A stretch of DNA of 64,000 nt, from contig NZ_BEXF01000002.1 in NCBI RefSeq assembly GCF_002897295.1, forward strand, positions 62,001 through 126,000. Direction: 5' to 3'. Shown here piece after piece: positions 45,781 to 55,005 of this stretch. The position numbers and the translations under genes were made by a program. The DNA comes from Brevibacillus reuszeri (GTDB taxonomy: Bacteria > Bacillota > Bacilli > Brevibacillales > Brevibacillaceae). Position 1 is the first letter of the stretch; each line of letters opens with the position of its first letter. The notes under the pieces are model-generated. The model had not been told where the DNA came from, did not search any database, and worked only from the letters and a program-made list of their open reading frames with translations.

Positions 45781-46761
45781 ATGATCGTGCAAGATGCCGT
45801 ACTGCGTAATGAGTGGATTGTCGCCTGTCGTTCGACGGATGTCCTAGACCGTCCGACCCAGGTCACCATTATGGGGGAGCGGATCGTGTTATTCCGCAAC
45901 GAAGAAGGAATTCATGCGTTTAAAGACCTCTGTATTCATAGAGGCGCCGCCCTGTCACTGGGCTGTGTCCGAGATGGCAAGCTGGTTTGCCCTTATCATG
46001 GTTGGGAATACGAATCCTCTGGCGCCTGTGTGAAAATCCCGCAGCTGCCTGAAGATCAAGCGATTCCCGGGAAAGCCCGCGCGATTCCGTATGCATGTGT
46101 AGAGCGTTACGGCTTCATCTGGGTCAATCTCAGCAACCAATCGCCAGAGTTTTTTGCCTTGCCTGAGTTTGATGACGATGGCTACCGCAACGTCATCTGG
46201 GGTCCGCAAACGGTGAACGCCAAGCCGCCGCGTGTCGTGGAAAACTTCCTGGATGTCGGGCATCTGGCCGTAGTTCACGAGGGTTACCTCGGTGTTTCTA
46301 CTCACACAGAGATTGGTGATTATCGTGTACATCGCGATGCGGACGGTGTGATTCGTACAGATGAAATCGCGGTCTTCCAGCCTGATCCGGATGGTACAGG
46401 ACAAGCCAAGCATGTGTATTACACCTATGAAATCATCCGGCCACTGACGGTTAAATTCACCAAGCGCGACCAGGAAAATGGCAACAAAATGTCGATCCTG
46501 TTGACCGTAATGCCGCTAAACGAGCATGAAACGGTCGCTTACGGTGTCCTTTCTTTCAACTATGAAACCAATCTGGCAGACGAGGAAATTACCAAATTCC
46601 AGGACCTGATTTTCGCCCAAGACAAACCGATCGTAGAAAATCAAAAGCCGGAAGATCTCCCTCTCGATCTGCAAATCGAGCTTTCACTCAAATGCGACCG
46701 TGCCAGTATCGCATATCGCCAATACTTGACTGAGATGGGCGTCAAGCTGGGCACAGCCTAA
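45781..46761 (+). CDS. Rieske-type ring-hydroxylating oxygenase, alpha subunit-like
   Basis: A 326-residue Rieske non-heme iron oxygenase. The [2Fe-2S] ligands are Cys51, His53, Cys70 and His73 in DLCIHRG and LVCPYHGWEY. The mononuclear iron site has ENFLDVGHLAVVHEG near residues 154-168, giving His161 and His166. The size fits the vanillate demethylase-like/phthalate group, which does hydroxylation or O-/N-demethylation. No reductase or ferredoxin gene is adjacent, so electrons must come from elsewhere. AAAGGAG precedes the start. It is divergent from a purine permease; some members N-demethylate methylxanthines, so a purine substrate is possible but unproven. Confidence 0.85.
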   Translation: MIVQDAVLRNEWIVACRSTDVLDRPTQVTIMGERIVLFRNEEGIHAFKDLCIHRGAALSLGCVRDGKLVCPYHGWEYESSGACVKIPQLPEDQAIPGKARAIPYACVERYGFIWVNLSNQSPEFFALPEFDDDGYRNVIWGPQTVNAKPPRVVENFLDVGHLAVVHEGYLGVSTHTEIGDYRVHRDADGVIRTDEIAVFQPDPDGTGQAKHVYYTYEIIRPLTVKFTKRDQENGNKMSILLTVMPLNEHETVAYGVLSFNYETNLADEEITKFQDLIFAQDKPIVENQKPEDLPLDLQIELSLKCDRASIAYRQYLTEMGVKLGTA

Positions 46762-46800
46762 GCACTCCTCTTCGCCCTTATAGAATAAAGGTAAGCAAAA

Positions 46801-46834
46801 GGACCCACGAGCCATTTTCAGGCCAGTGGGTCCC
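46801..46834. terminator. bidirectional terminator between the Rieske oxygenase and cls genes
   Basis: GGACCCAC/GTGGGTCC stem; CTCTTT follows on plus and TTTTG on minus. The genes converge. Confidence 0.78.
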
Positions 46835-46852
46835 TCTTTGTATTCATAAAAG

Positions 46853-48304
46853 CTATAAAATTGGCGACAGCAATCTTGTCAATGACTCCTGCATACGCGA
46901 GCGCATCGGTCTGTTCAAATATTCATCGGTCGTGATTTCCCGGCAATCGGCCAAATCCGCGATGAACAATTCCTCCAGCTCCTGCGCCATTTTCGTATCA
47001 TACAGAAACGCATTCGTTTCAAAATTGAGCTTGAAGCTGCGAATATCCACATTAGCAGTACCTACAGATGATAGCTGCGTATCCACAACCAATGTCTTGG
47101 CATGCATAAAGCCTTTTTCATACAAAAAGCAGCGCACCCCGCTCTTCAACAGCTCTCCCAGGTAAGAATGAGTGGCCCAGAACACCATCAAATGATCCGG
47201 ACGTCCAGGAACCATCACACGTACATCGACGCCAGACATTGCTGCCATTTTGAGCGCGGTCAGCATACTGTCATCAGGGATGAAATACGGCGTTTGCATG
47301 TAAATTTTCTTGCGTGCCTTGTAGATCATCTTTAAATAGGCATGCTTGATTTGCTGTTTTTCCGAGTTGGGACCACTCGATACGATTTGCACACCAATTT
47401 TCCCTTCCAGTTCATTCATTTCCGGGAAATAAGCGAACGACTCGTGTATTCTTTTCGGCGCGGAGAGGTTCCAATCCAAAAAGAAACGAGCCTGGAGCAT
47501 GTACACTGCTTTTCCTTCGAGCTGCAGGTGAGTGTCTCTCCAATAACCGAGCTTTTTGTCTTTGCCCAAGTATTCATCCCCGATGTTAAAGCCGCCGATG
47601 AAGCCTACTTTTCCATCCACGATCGTCAGCTTCCGGTGGTTGCGAAAGTTGACCCGGAAATTCAGAAACGGAATCGATGACGGGAAAAAGGAGACAACTT
47701 CTCCCCCTGCCTCTACTAATGGTCGGAAAAAACGGGAAGGGATGCCTGCGGAGCCAACTGCATCATAGAGCAGCCTGACTTCCACGCCTTGCTCCGCCTT
47801 TTTCACCAACAAGTCGATCAGCTTCTTGCCCAGCTCGTCATTTCGAATAATGTAATACAGCAGATGTATGTGCTCGCGTGCGCCTTCAATCTGCTTGAAC
47901 ATAGCATCGAAAAATCCGTGTCCCTCATAAAATACTTGTAGCGTATTATCCTGGGTATAGTAAGCACCGTCGCTCACCACATTCATGTAAATCATGTCCC
48001 GATGCCTCTCCATCGCAGGATCATTCACGCTGAAATCGCCTTGCTCCAGTTCATGCTTTTGTTTATCAACAGCTGCCCGGAAATGGGAGAACTCCCCTTT
48101 ATTCAACCGATACAGCTTCTTTTTCGTTAAGCGCTGGCCAAATACCAGGTACAAAATAAATCCAACCCCCGGTAAAAATAGCAAAACCATTAGCCAAGCC
48201 CAGGTAGCCGCAATGTTGCGTCGCTCCATAAAAATGAGGACAGCGGCCAAAATCAGATTCCCTATGGATATGACCGCAAATATTTTCTCCAGCAACAACA
48301 TCAC
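46853..48304 (-). CDS. cls: cardiolipin synthase
   Basis: A 483-residue phospholipase-D-family enzyme that joins two phosphatidylglycerol molecules into cardiolipin and glycerol. Two N-terminal membrane helices (about residues 5-58, with ATWAWLMVLLFLPGVGFILY) anchor it. Two HKD motifs are visible: HRKLTIVDGKVGFIGG near residue 222 and HAKTLVVDTQLSSVGTAN near residue 400. The length is that of the main bacterial Cls type. Single-gene unit. Confidence 0.95.
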   Translation of the reverse strand: MMLLLEKIFAVISIGNLILAAVLIFMERRNIAATWAWLMVLLFLPGVGFILYLVFGQRLTKKKLYRLNKGEFSHFRAAVDKQKHELEQGDFSVNDPAMERHRDMIYMNVVSDGAYYTQDNTLQVFYEGHGFFDAMFKQIEGAREHIHLLYYIIRNDELGKKLIDLLVKKAEQGVEVRLLYDAVGSAGIPSRFFRPLVEAGGEVVSFFPSSIPFLNFRVNFRNHRKLTIVDGKVGFIGGFNIGDEYLGKDKKLGYWRDTHLQLEGKAVYMLQARFFLDWNLSAPKRIHESFAYFPEMNELEGKIGVQIVSSGPNSEKQQIKHAYLKMIYKARKKIYMQTPYFIPDDSMLTALKMAAMSGVDVRVMVPGRPDHLMVFWATHSYLGELLKSGVRCFLYEKGFMHAKTLVVDTQLSSVGTANVDIRSFKLNFETNAFLYDTKMAQELEELFIADLADCREITTDEYLNRPMRSRMQESLTRLLSPIL

Positions 48305-48382
48305 ACCACATCCGCCCTTAGGATATCCCCCATTTTACACCATTTGTTTACAGGATTCATCCTTGGCTGCCGAAGGGATGAA

Positions 48383-49327
48383 TTACTTGTTCAAAAGCTG
48401 TCCGCTTTTCATAATCAGCTGGTCATCGAGATAAATGTCCGGTTCCTTCACGACGAGGTCAATATGAACCCCTGCCACGATCGTGCCACCGAATGTATTA
48501 TTGCTACCAAACGCCACGTGAATCGTTCCGTACACCTTTTCGTCTTCAAGCACGACTCCTGTAATGCGAGCCTTGTCATTGGTACCGATCCCGAACTCAC
48601 CGAGCATGCGTCCATCCTGGTCACCTAAAATTTGCAGCAAGCGCTCACCAGAGGCTCCCTCTGCATTTGTAATACGTCCGTCTTGCAGCGTTAACAATAG
48701 AGGCGTATCAATTTTGCCGATGCCAGAGATCGATCCATCTACGAGAATTTGGCCTTCAGCTGATCCCTCTACAGGTGCAATATACGCTTCTCCTGACGGC
48801 AGATTGCCCGACTCTCCCGGATTGACGTACATCCCAGTGCTTGGTACGCCATTGCGGCTCGCAATGGAAAAGCTGAGTGCTTTCCCTGCTTTTTCAATTC
48901 GCACCGTGCTAGCCTTTGTCAGCATTTTCGTTACTTGCTCAGTCAAGACTTTGACCTGCGCGTAATCAGCCGAAATCGCACCCTCCAGGAACATATCCGC
49001 AGTAATTCCTGGCATCGTAGCCAGTCTTGTTCCGTTTGCTGCTGCTTCCTTACGTGCTTTTGTATGGGTCAAGGAGTGCTCCGTCGCACAGATAACTACA
49101 TCAGATTGCTTCATAGCCTCTGCAACAGCCACAGGCGGCTCCTGTCCCGACTTTTCCCGCTCCTGCATGATCATGAGCACTGCCTCTGCACCAAGCTGCT
49201 TGCCAGCCTCCCAGAGCGCTTCTCCGAGCTCACGCTTTGGCTCGTCAGCTACAACCAGAAAAGTCTCTCCCGCTTTCAGAGCCATACAATTGGTCAATAT
49301 TCCTTTGCTTGTTTCTATCAATTTCAC
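48383..49327 (-). CDS. M29-like metallo-aminopeptidase
   Basis: A 314-residue protein of the thermophilic aminopeptidase (M29) group, which also includes 2,5-dihydroxypyridine dioxygenase-like proteins. Conserved metal-site stretches are in the C-terminal half: SGEAYIAPVEGSAEG near residue 178, GEFGIGTN near residue 240, and GTIHVAFGSNNTFGG and GVHIDLV near residues 268-290. It would release N-terminal amino acids using two metal ions; the dioxygenase alternative cannot be excluded from sequence. No signal peptide. No good terminator, only a weak ATTCATCC/GGATGAAT hairpin just past the stop. Confidence 0.78.
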   Translation of the reverse strand: MKLIETSKGILTNCMALKAGETFLVVADEPKRELGEALWEAGKQLGAEAVLMIMQEREKSGQEPPVAVAEAMKQSDVVICATEHSLTHTKARKEAAANGTRLATMPGITADMFLEGAISADYAQVKVLTEQVTKMLTKASTVRIEKAGKALSFSIASRNGVPSTGMYVNPGESGNLPSGEAYIAPVEGSAEGQILVDGSISGIGKIDTPLLLTLQDGRITNAEGASGERLLQILGDQDGRMLGEFGIGTNDKARITGVVLEDEKVYGTIHVAFGSNNTFGGTIVAGVHIDLVVKEPDIYLDDQLIMKSGQLLNK

Positions 49328-49465
49328 GATTCATCATCCTTTTTTCTTTCTGTAGAACACTAGCTCTCTATCTTTGATTATGTCCACCTTTGCTTACTCA
49401 CATTTCTCTTTCTTTCGTTATTTTGCGCAACTACTCCTGCAAAAGAACTATTTAACGAAATTTTC

Positions 49466-49596
49466 TTGATTTTCGCTACAAAACAAGTATGATGGATATA
49501 ACAAATACATACGAAGAAGACGATGGGGTCTTTTTCTGCGCAGGGGTGATTTTTTGCGTGGAATGAGCCCTTTTTTGTATTGCCGGGCTTTTTTCC
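49466..49596 (+). promoter_or_regulatory. promoter and attenuator-like leader of the secreted HAD phosphatase gene
   Basis: In the gene-free 49328-49668 stretch, TTGATT (49466), a 16-base spacer and TATGAT (49488) make a sigma-A-like promoter. About 80 bases later AGCCC...GGGCT is followed by six T, a weak terminator-like hairpin inside the 5' leader. I do not recognise a known riboswitch in between. Confidence 0.45.
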
Positions 49597-49668
49597 AAAC
49601 AAAATGAGAGCGTTTACAAAAGAGAAAATCTGACAACTGATTTAAGTAGAGACAAGGGGATGACACGA

Positions 49669-50958
49669 ATGTTACACGTTCAAGCAAAACGTCACTTTTG
49701 GTGGGTAAGCCTGCTGCTTATCGTAGCCTTGTTCGCCACACAGGCAACGATGCCAGCAAATGCGGCTACCACTACTGCACAGGTGCTCGACAAGGGGAAA
49801 TGGGCACCGGCAACCTATAAAGCTGTACAAGAGCTCATCGATAAAAACGGGGTAAACAGCCCTTCCTACAATGCTGCAAAAAAACCGTATGCCGTTTTTG
49901 ACTGGGACAACACAAGCATCATGCATGACACCCAGGAAGCACTATTTGTTTATCAAATGCATCATCTCGCCTACAAGCTGACCCCAGAGGAATTCGGCAA
50001 GGCAATCCGTACGAATGTACCAGAGGGGCCTTTTTCTGAAGGCTATAAAAACGTGGACGGCAAGCCTGTCACCCTCGATGCGATTGCAACTGATCTGGTA
50101 GCAGATTACACCTACCTTTATCAAAACTATAAGGGCCTCAAAGGGACAAAATCGCTGGAAGAAGTAACTGCAACGGAGCAGTTTGCCGATTTCCGCGCGA
50201 AGCTGTATTTCCTCTATGAAGCCATTAACGATACTCACAGCAACTCAGTTGGCTATCCATGGGTACTCTACCTGTTCACGAACATGACGATTGATGAAGT
50301 GCACAAGCTCGCAGAAGTGTCCAATGATGCAAGTCTTGGCATGGCAATCCAAAAGGTAACCTGGACAAGCCCGAAAGCTTTGGCAGGAAAAGCAGGTGTC
50401 ATTACGGCTTCCCATACAACCGGGCTGCGCCTGACCTCTGAGGTAGCCAACCTGATGAATACCCTTCGCTCAAATGGAATTGACGTGTATGTCGTATCTG
50501 CGTCCCTAGAGGATGTCGTACGTGTCTTTGCTACGTTGCCGAAATACGGCTACAACCTGCCTACGGAAAACATCATTGGCATGCACTTGGAAACGAAGGA
50601 TGGCGTGATCCAAAACAAGTACCAAACGAACTACCCAATCACTGTCGGTCATGGCAAAACAGAAGTAATCCAGTCTGTTCTGGAGAAAAAATATGGACAT
50701 GGCCCGATCCTCATCGCTGGCGATAGCAACGGCGACTTCGAAATGATGACGGAGCTGAAAAGTGTTAAGCTCGCCCTGGTTATCAACCGTGTCAAAGGCG
50801 GCAAAATTGGACAGCAGGCGATGAAAGCTGCTGAGCAATTAGGAAAAACCAATCCTTCTGTCGTACTCCAAGGTCGCGATGAAAATACAGGAATGTGGAT
50901 TCCAAACGAAACGACGATCAAGCTCGGCAAAACGGAGCCTGAGCTGTTGGCAAAATAA
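49669..50958 (+). CDS. secreted HAD-family phosphatase
   Basis: A 429-residue exported HAD hydrolase. The start at 49669 is chosen over the ATG nine bases upstream because AAGGGG then has proper spacing. A signal peptide (FWWVSLLLIVALFATQAT, cut near ANA-A) is followed by motif I VFDWDNTS with Asp78 and Asp80, motif II VVSASLED, a Lys in GHGKTEV, and motif IV ILIAGDSNGDFEMM. A large helical cap lies between motifs I and II. The pattern resembles phosphorylcholine phosphatase-like enzymes, but the substrate is not determined. It probably gathers phosphate or an organic group from outside esters. Confidence 0.82.
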   Translation: MLHVQAKRHFWWVSLLLIVALFATQATMPANAATTTAQVLDKGKWAPATYKAVQELIDKNGVNSPSYNAAKKPYAVFDWDNTSIMHDTQEALFVYQMHHLAYKLTPEEFGKAIRTNVPEGPFSEGYKNVDGKPVTLDAIATDLVADYTYLYQNYKGLKGTKSLEEVTATEQFADFRAKLYFLYEAINDTHSNSVGYPWVLYLFTNMTIDEVHKLAEVSNDASLGMAIQKVTWTSPKALAGKAGVITASHTTGLRLTSEVANLMNTLRSNGIDVYVVSASLEDVVRVFATLPKYGYNLPTENIIGMHLETKDGVIQNKYQTNYPITVGHGKTEVIQSVLEKKYGHGPILIAGDSNGDFEMMTELKSVKLALVINRVKGGKIGQQAMKAAEQLGKTNPSVVLQGRDENTGMWIPNETTIKLGKTEPELLAK

Positions 50959-50976
50959 CCAGCATGACCGTAACGA

Positions 50977-51012
50977 AAGAACCGTCCAACTGCAATTGGG
51001 CGGTTTTCTTTG
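50977..51012 (+). terminator. terminator after the secreted HAD phosphatase gene
   Basis: AAGAACCG-CCAA/TTGG-CGGTTTTCTTTG stem with T-rich tail. Confidence 0.8.
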
Positions 51013-51097
51013 TTTTCTTCCATCCAAGCGCTGTGATACCATCAATAAAAAGTATCCGATGCTTCAACCACTCCGTAAAAATTGAGAGGTGTTTGGT

Positions 51098-51670
51098 ATG
51101 GGAAAATTATTTTCATCCATACTTCCCGAGCATGAAGGCTTTATTAAGCAGCAACACATTTTTTTCGTCGGCTCCTCCCCTTTGCAGGAGGACGGACATG
51201 TGAACATCTCGCCAAAAGGCTATGATGTTCTGCGTATTTTTTCTCCCACACAAGTTGCTTATCTGGATCTAACAGGCAGCGGCAATGAGACAAGTGCGCA
51301 TCTGGAAGAGAATGGACGCATCACCCTTATGTTTATGGCTTTCGAAGGACCTCCGATGATTATGCGGCTCTATGGAACAGGGCGCGTGATCCTTCCGAGC
51401 ATGCCTGAATGGGAAGAGCTGTTTCAACATTTTGAACCTTTTCCTGGCGCCAGACAGATCATCACCGTCGATGTACATGCTGTGAAAACGTCCTGTGGAT
51501 ACAGCGTACCTTTCTACTTGTATTCAGGAGAACGGACGACCCTGCAAAAATGGGCCACTCAAAAAGATGAGCAGCAGCTTGCCGCCTACCATCGGGAGAA
51601 GAACACCACCACCATGGACGGACTGGTAACCCCTTTGGGTAAACAGCTACTCGGCTCAGACAACGAATAA
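51098..51670 (+). CDS. pyridoxamine 5'-phosphate oxidase-family protein
   Basis: A 190-residue flavin-binding split-barrel protein. The start at 51098 has GAGAGG eight bases upstream. GHVNISPKGYDVLRIFSPTQVAYLDL is the family's first half, followed by GSGNETSAHLEENGRITLMF and RLYGTGRVI, typical of general FMN/F420-type PNPOx-fold proteins rather than true PdxH. CGYSVPFY lies near the C-terminus. Likely an FMN-dependent reductase or binding protein; reaction unknown. Confidence 0.8.
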   Translation: MGKLFSSILPEHEGFIKQQHIFFVGSSPLQEDGHVNISPKGYDVLRIFSPTQVAYLDLTGSGNETSAHLEENGRITLMFMAFEGPPMIMRLYGTGRVILPSMPEWEELFQHFEPFPGARQIITVDVHAVKTSCGYSVPFYLYSGERTTLQKWATQKDEQQLAAYHREKNTTTMDGLVTPLGKQLLGSDNE

Positions 51671-51700
51671 AAGCCTCGCCATCTATCCTGGCGAGGCTTT
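51671..51700. terminator. bidirectional terminator between the PNPOx-like gene and mdh
   Basis: AAGCCTCGCCA/TGGCGAGGCTTT hairpin, with TTTTATT on the minus side. It would end the eut-mdh transcript. Confidence 0.85.
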
Positions 51701-51715
51701 ACCCATGCTATTGTA

Positions 51716-52657
51716 TTACTGCATAGCCACTTTCATAACCGCGCGTACAGAATCAGCAGATTTGTCCAAAGCCGCTTTTTCCGCTGCCGTCAGATCGAGC
51801 TCAATGACCTTCTCGATGCCGTTTGCACCAAGCAGTGTCGGTACGCCCAGGTAGAGGTCGTTGTAGCCGTATTCGCCTTGGAGATAAGCGATGGACGGCA
51901 GGATGCGCTTCTTGTCCTTCAGAATCGCTTCCGCCATCTGGACCAGAGCAGCTGCCGGAGCGTAATAGGCGGAGCCGTTTCCAAGCAGGCTGACGATCTC
52001 TCCCCCGCCCTTGCGCGTTCTCTCTACGATTGCATCCAGACGGTCTTGAGGGATCAGCTTATCCAGAGGAATTCCGCCAGCGTAGGAATAACGCAGAAGC
52101 GGTACCATGTCGTCACCGTGTCCGCCAAGTACAAATCCAGTTACGTCCTCAACGGAAACGTTCAGCTCCATCGCTACGAAGGTACGGAAACGAGCAGTAT
52201 CGAGCACACCGGATTGACCGATTACGCGGTTTTTTGGGAAGCCAGATGTTTTGTAGAACGTGTACGTCATCGCATCAACCGGGTTGGAGAGAATCAGTAC
52301 TGTAGACTGTGGTGCATATGTTTTTACCTGCTCTGCTACCGAGCGCATGATGGCCGCGTTGGTCGCTACCAGGTCGTCGCGGGACATGCCAGGCTTGCGT
52401 GCAATACCAGCCGTGATGATGACAATATCAGAGCCTTCGATATCTTTGTAATCGGAAGTTCCCGTGATAGTAGAATCAAAGCCGAGTACAGGGGCAGACT
52501 CCATCATGTCGAGAGCCTTCCCTTTGGTTGGGTTCTCCAGCTGTGGAATGTCTACGAGTACGATGTCAGCCAGTTCTTTTTCTGCCAGGATAAAAGCAGT
52601 TGTAGCTCCAGTAAAACCACTACCAATAACCGCTACTTTTTTTCTACGAAAGGTCAT
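51716..52657 (-). CDS. mdh: malate dehydrogenase
   Basis: A 313-residue NAD-dependent dehydrogenase of the LDH-like MDH group. The Rossmann motif is [17 protein letters not shown] at residues 6-22, the coenzyme-specificity Asp ends LADIVLVD, the substrate loop has [11 protein letters not shown] (malate-type Arg), and the catalytic His is in GGHGDDMVP. It interconverts malate and oxaloacetate. It is not next to citrate-cycle genes here but 28 bases after eutC on the same strand, with its own GAGGAGGAATC ribosome site, and so is probably the tail of the eut operon. Confidence 0.93.
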   Translation of the reverse strand: MTFRRKKVAVIGSGFTGATTAFILAEKELADIVLVDIPQLENPTKGKALDMMESAPVLGFDSTITGTSDYKDIEGSDIVIITAGIARKPGMSRDDLVATNAAIMRSVAEQVKTYAPQSTVLILSNPVDAMTYTFYKTSGFPKNRVIGQSGVLDTARFRTFVAMELNVSVEDVTGFVLGGHGDDMVPLLRYSYAGGIPLDKLIPQDRLDAIVERTRKGGGEIVSLLGNGSAYYAPAAALVQMAEAILKDKKRILPSIAYLQGEYGYNDLYLGVPTLLGANGIEKVIELDLTAAEKAALDKSADSVRAVMKVAMQ

Positions 52658-52685
52658 GATGATTCCTCCTCACGATTTTCCTATC

Positions 52686-53603
52686 TTACAAGACCAGCTT
52701 CACTCCGCTTGCCTTTTGCTCCAGCATTTTGGAGAGAATCGTACCGATATGTGCTCCTGCCTCAATAGGAGACGTCCCTTGGCGGTGGATATTGGAGATT
52801 ACCGTACGCTCTGACTCCACCATCCCTTTACGTGGACGATAGCACATATACGCACTCATGGAATGCGCCGTAACCAAGCCTGGACGTTCCCCAATCAAAA
52901 GCACCAGTACCTCAGGCTGCAGCAGCTCTCCGATGTGGTCCATACTCGCTACGCGGCCGCCTTTGACAAAGAACGGAGTACCACAGCTCAATCCGTAGCT
53001 TTTGAGAGAGTCAGTCAAGGATGGAAGCACGTCACGCAGGTTTGCGTCCACTGCACTGGCACTGAGTCCGTCTGAGACGACGATTTGTACCTGTGGCTTC
53101 TTTTGGCAGCGCTCCTGGAGTAGACGCACGCCTTCTTCGTTAAGAATGCGTCCCATGTCCGGGCGCTTCAAATAATTTTCGGTATTGTCATATTGCGTTT
53201 CTACCGTGAACATAGAGAATTCGTCGAGCAGCGCCTGACTAACCTCACCGTATACGGCGTCAACTGCAGCCGCATGGTCACGACGCAGCTGAAGCATCGT
53301 TTTGGTTAGCGGTCTAACGCCAGTACGCCATACACCGATACGGGCAGGCGTGCTGTCCAAAAGCTCGTTTAATCCTTCCTGCCATTTCGGGTTGGGTACA
53401 TGCGCCGTTCTTTCCGGTTCTACTGGCAAAGCCAGCTGCTCACGTACAGTAGGAGAAGCGGCTTTTTGCTCCGCCTCCATCTGTGGTGCGGCAGGTGCTT
53501 CTGTCTTGTGCGTCCCGGCTGGTGCGGTCTGTCCCATTTCCCCCAGCTTCTTTTGCAATTCAGCTACTACCTTGTCTACTAGAAAATCCAATTGTTGTTC
53601 CAT
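52686..53603 (-). CDS. eutC: ethanolamine ammonia-lyase small subunit
   Basis: A 305-residue EutC, the small subunit of the adenosylcobalamin-dependent lyase that turns ethanolamine into acetaldehyde and ammonia. The start at 53603 follows AGGGGAGGTGAC. The N-terminal 22 residues (MEQQLDFLVDKVVAELQKKL) form an amphipathic helix followed by a Pro/Ala linker of about 50 residues, the usual design of a microcompartment encapsulation peptide. The catalytic part begins near residue 75 with ARIGVWRTGVRPLTKTMLQL, and FVKGGRV, ERPGLVTAHSMSAYM and NIHRQGTSPIEAGAHI follow. Confidence 0.96.
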   Translation of the reverse strand: MEQQLDFLVDKVVAELQKKLGEMGQTAPAGTHKTEAPAAPQMEAEQKAASPTVREQLALPVEPERTAHVPNPKWQEGLNELLDSTPARIGVWRTGVRPLTKTMLQLRRDHAAAVDAVYGEVSQALLDEFSMFTVETQYDNTENYLKRPDMGRILNEEGVRLLQERCQKKPQVQIVVSDGLSASAVDANLRDVLPSLTDSLKSYGLSCGTPFFVKGGRVASMDHIGELLQPEVLVLLIGERPGLVTAHSMSAYMCYRPRKGMVESERTVISNIHRQGTSPIEAGAHIGTILSKMLEQKASGVKLVL

Positions 53604-53623
53604 CCGTATGTCACCTCCCCTTC

Positions 53624-54985
53624 TTACATGAAGATTGTCGGATCGCCCGCGATTGAAGTCAGCTTGCCATTTTCCATGATGCCCATCTTCTCCAGCCACT
53701 TTTCAAAAGCTGGTGCTGGACGCAGACCAAGCACTTCACGGAAAGCCGCGATATCATGGAAGCTGGTCGATTGGTAGTTCAGCATGACGTCGTCCGCCAT
53801 CGCTACACCGATCACAAAGTTTACGCCTGCTGCCGAAAGCAGGATGCCGAGATTGTCCATATCGTTCTGGTCGACCTTCATGTGGTTCGTATAGCAAACG
53901 TCACAGCCCATTGGGAGTCCGTGCAGCTTGCCCATGTAATGGTCTTCCAGTCCAGCACGGATAACCTGACGGCTGTCGTACAAATATTCAGGTCCGATGA
54001 AGCCAACTACCGTATTGACGATAAACGGGTTATACTTGCGAGCCAAACCGTAGCAACGCGCTTCCATTGTCAGCTGGTCAATGCCAAAATGCGCTTCAGA
54101 GGAAAGCTCAGAGCCTTGGCCCGTCTCAAAATACCAGAAGTTCGGCCCGTAGGAGGTACCTTCCTTGCGCATCAGCTCATCCGCCTCATCCAACAGCGCG
54201 ACGTCGATACCGAAAGCATTGTTTCCTTTTTCGCTTCCCGCCAAGCTTTGGAAAATCAGGTCAGCTGGTGCGCCCTGGCGAATCGCCCGCATTTGGGTAG
54301 ATACGTGAGCCAGTACACAGTTTTGCGTCGGAATATCGAACTTATTCATCACGTCTTTGGTCATCGTCAAAATGTCCTTGACGCTGTCCGCAGTATCAAT
54401 AACCGGGTTGATCCCGATAACGGCATCGCCAATACCGTAGCTGAGTCCTTCGTACAAAGCAGCCTTGATGCCCTGTACATTGTCAGAAGGATGGTTTGGC
54501 TGCACGCGTGCCGCCAGTACCCCTTGCTGACCAATTGCTGTGTTGCAATGTGTAATGTTGCGAATCTTGGCTGCCGCCGTGATCAGGTCCAGGTTGCTCA
54601 TAAGCTTTGCAGTAGCTGCAATCATTTCACTGGACAAGCCTCTGCTGATGCGTTTGATTTCACTGTCGCCAGCCTTGTGGCTCAAAATGTACTCGCGCAG
54701 CTCTGCAACGCTCCAGTTTTTGATTTCGTTGTAAATCTTTTCGTTAATACCTGCTTCAATTACCCGGGAAACCTCATCCTCTTCTGGCGGAAGCATCGGG
54801 TTATTGCGAATGTCTGCGAGCGTAAGATCAGCCAATACTTGCTTGGCAGCCACTCGCTCTCTCGAATCCGCAGCAGCAATACCTGCCAGCTGGTCACCCG
54901 ATTTGTCTTCATTCGCTTTCGCAAATACTTCTTTTAAATCACGGAATTGATAGGTCTGTCCAAGCACAGTCGTTTTCGTGTTCAT
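53624..54985 (-). CDS. eutB: ethanolamine ammonia-lyase large subunit
   Basis: A 453-residue EutB, a TIM-barrel protein holding the substrate and adenosylcobalamin site together with EutC. Start at 54985 (ATG), with AAGGGG upstream; a GTG three codons earlier is also open. Characteristic stretches are GLSSEMIAATAKLMSNLDL, RNITHCNTAIGQQG, SYGIGDAVIGINPVIDT, SSEAHFGIDQLTMEARCYG and GCDVCYTNHMKVDQNDMDN. Length matches the family. It follows eutA by 20 bases and precedes eutC by 20. Confidence 0.97.
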   Translation of the reverse strand: MNTKTTVLGQTYQFRDLKEVFAKANEDKSGDQLAGIAAADSRERVAAKQVLADLTLADIRNNPMLPPEEDEVSRVIEAGINEKIYNEIKNWSVAELREYILSHKAGDSEIKRISRGLSSEMIAATAKLMSNLDLITAAAKIRNITHCNTAIGQQGVLAARVQPNHPSDNVQGIKAALYEGLSYGIGDAVIGINPVIDTADSVKDILTMTKDVMNKFDIPTQNCVLAHVSTQMRAIRQGAPADLIFQSLAGSEKGNNAFGIDVALLDEADELMRKEGTSYGPNFWYFETGQGSELSSEAHFGIDQLTMEARCYGLARKYNPFIVNTVVGFIGPEYLYDSRQVIRAGLEDHYMGKLHGLPMGCDVCYTNHMKVDQNDMDNLGILLSAAGVNFVIGVAMADDVMLNYQSTSFHDIAAFREVLGLRPAPAFEKWLEKMGIMENGKLTSIAGDPTIFM

Positions 54986-55005
54986 CGCGTCCACCCCTTC
55001 TTACG

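Noticed and set aside
53756..54937. 393-codon open frame antisense to eutB
   Set aside because: eutB is certain on the other strand; long antisense frames here follow from its codon use and show no family features.
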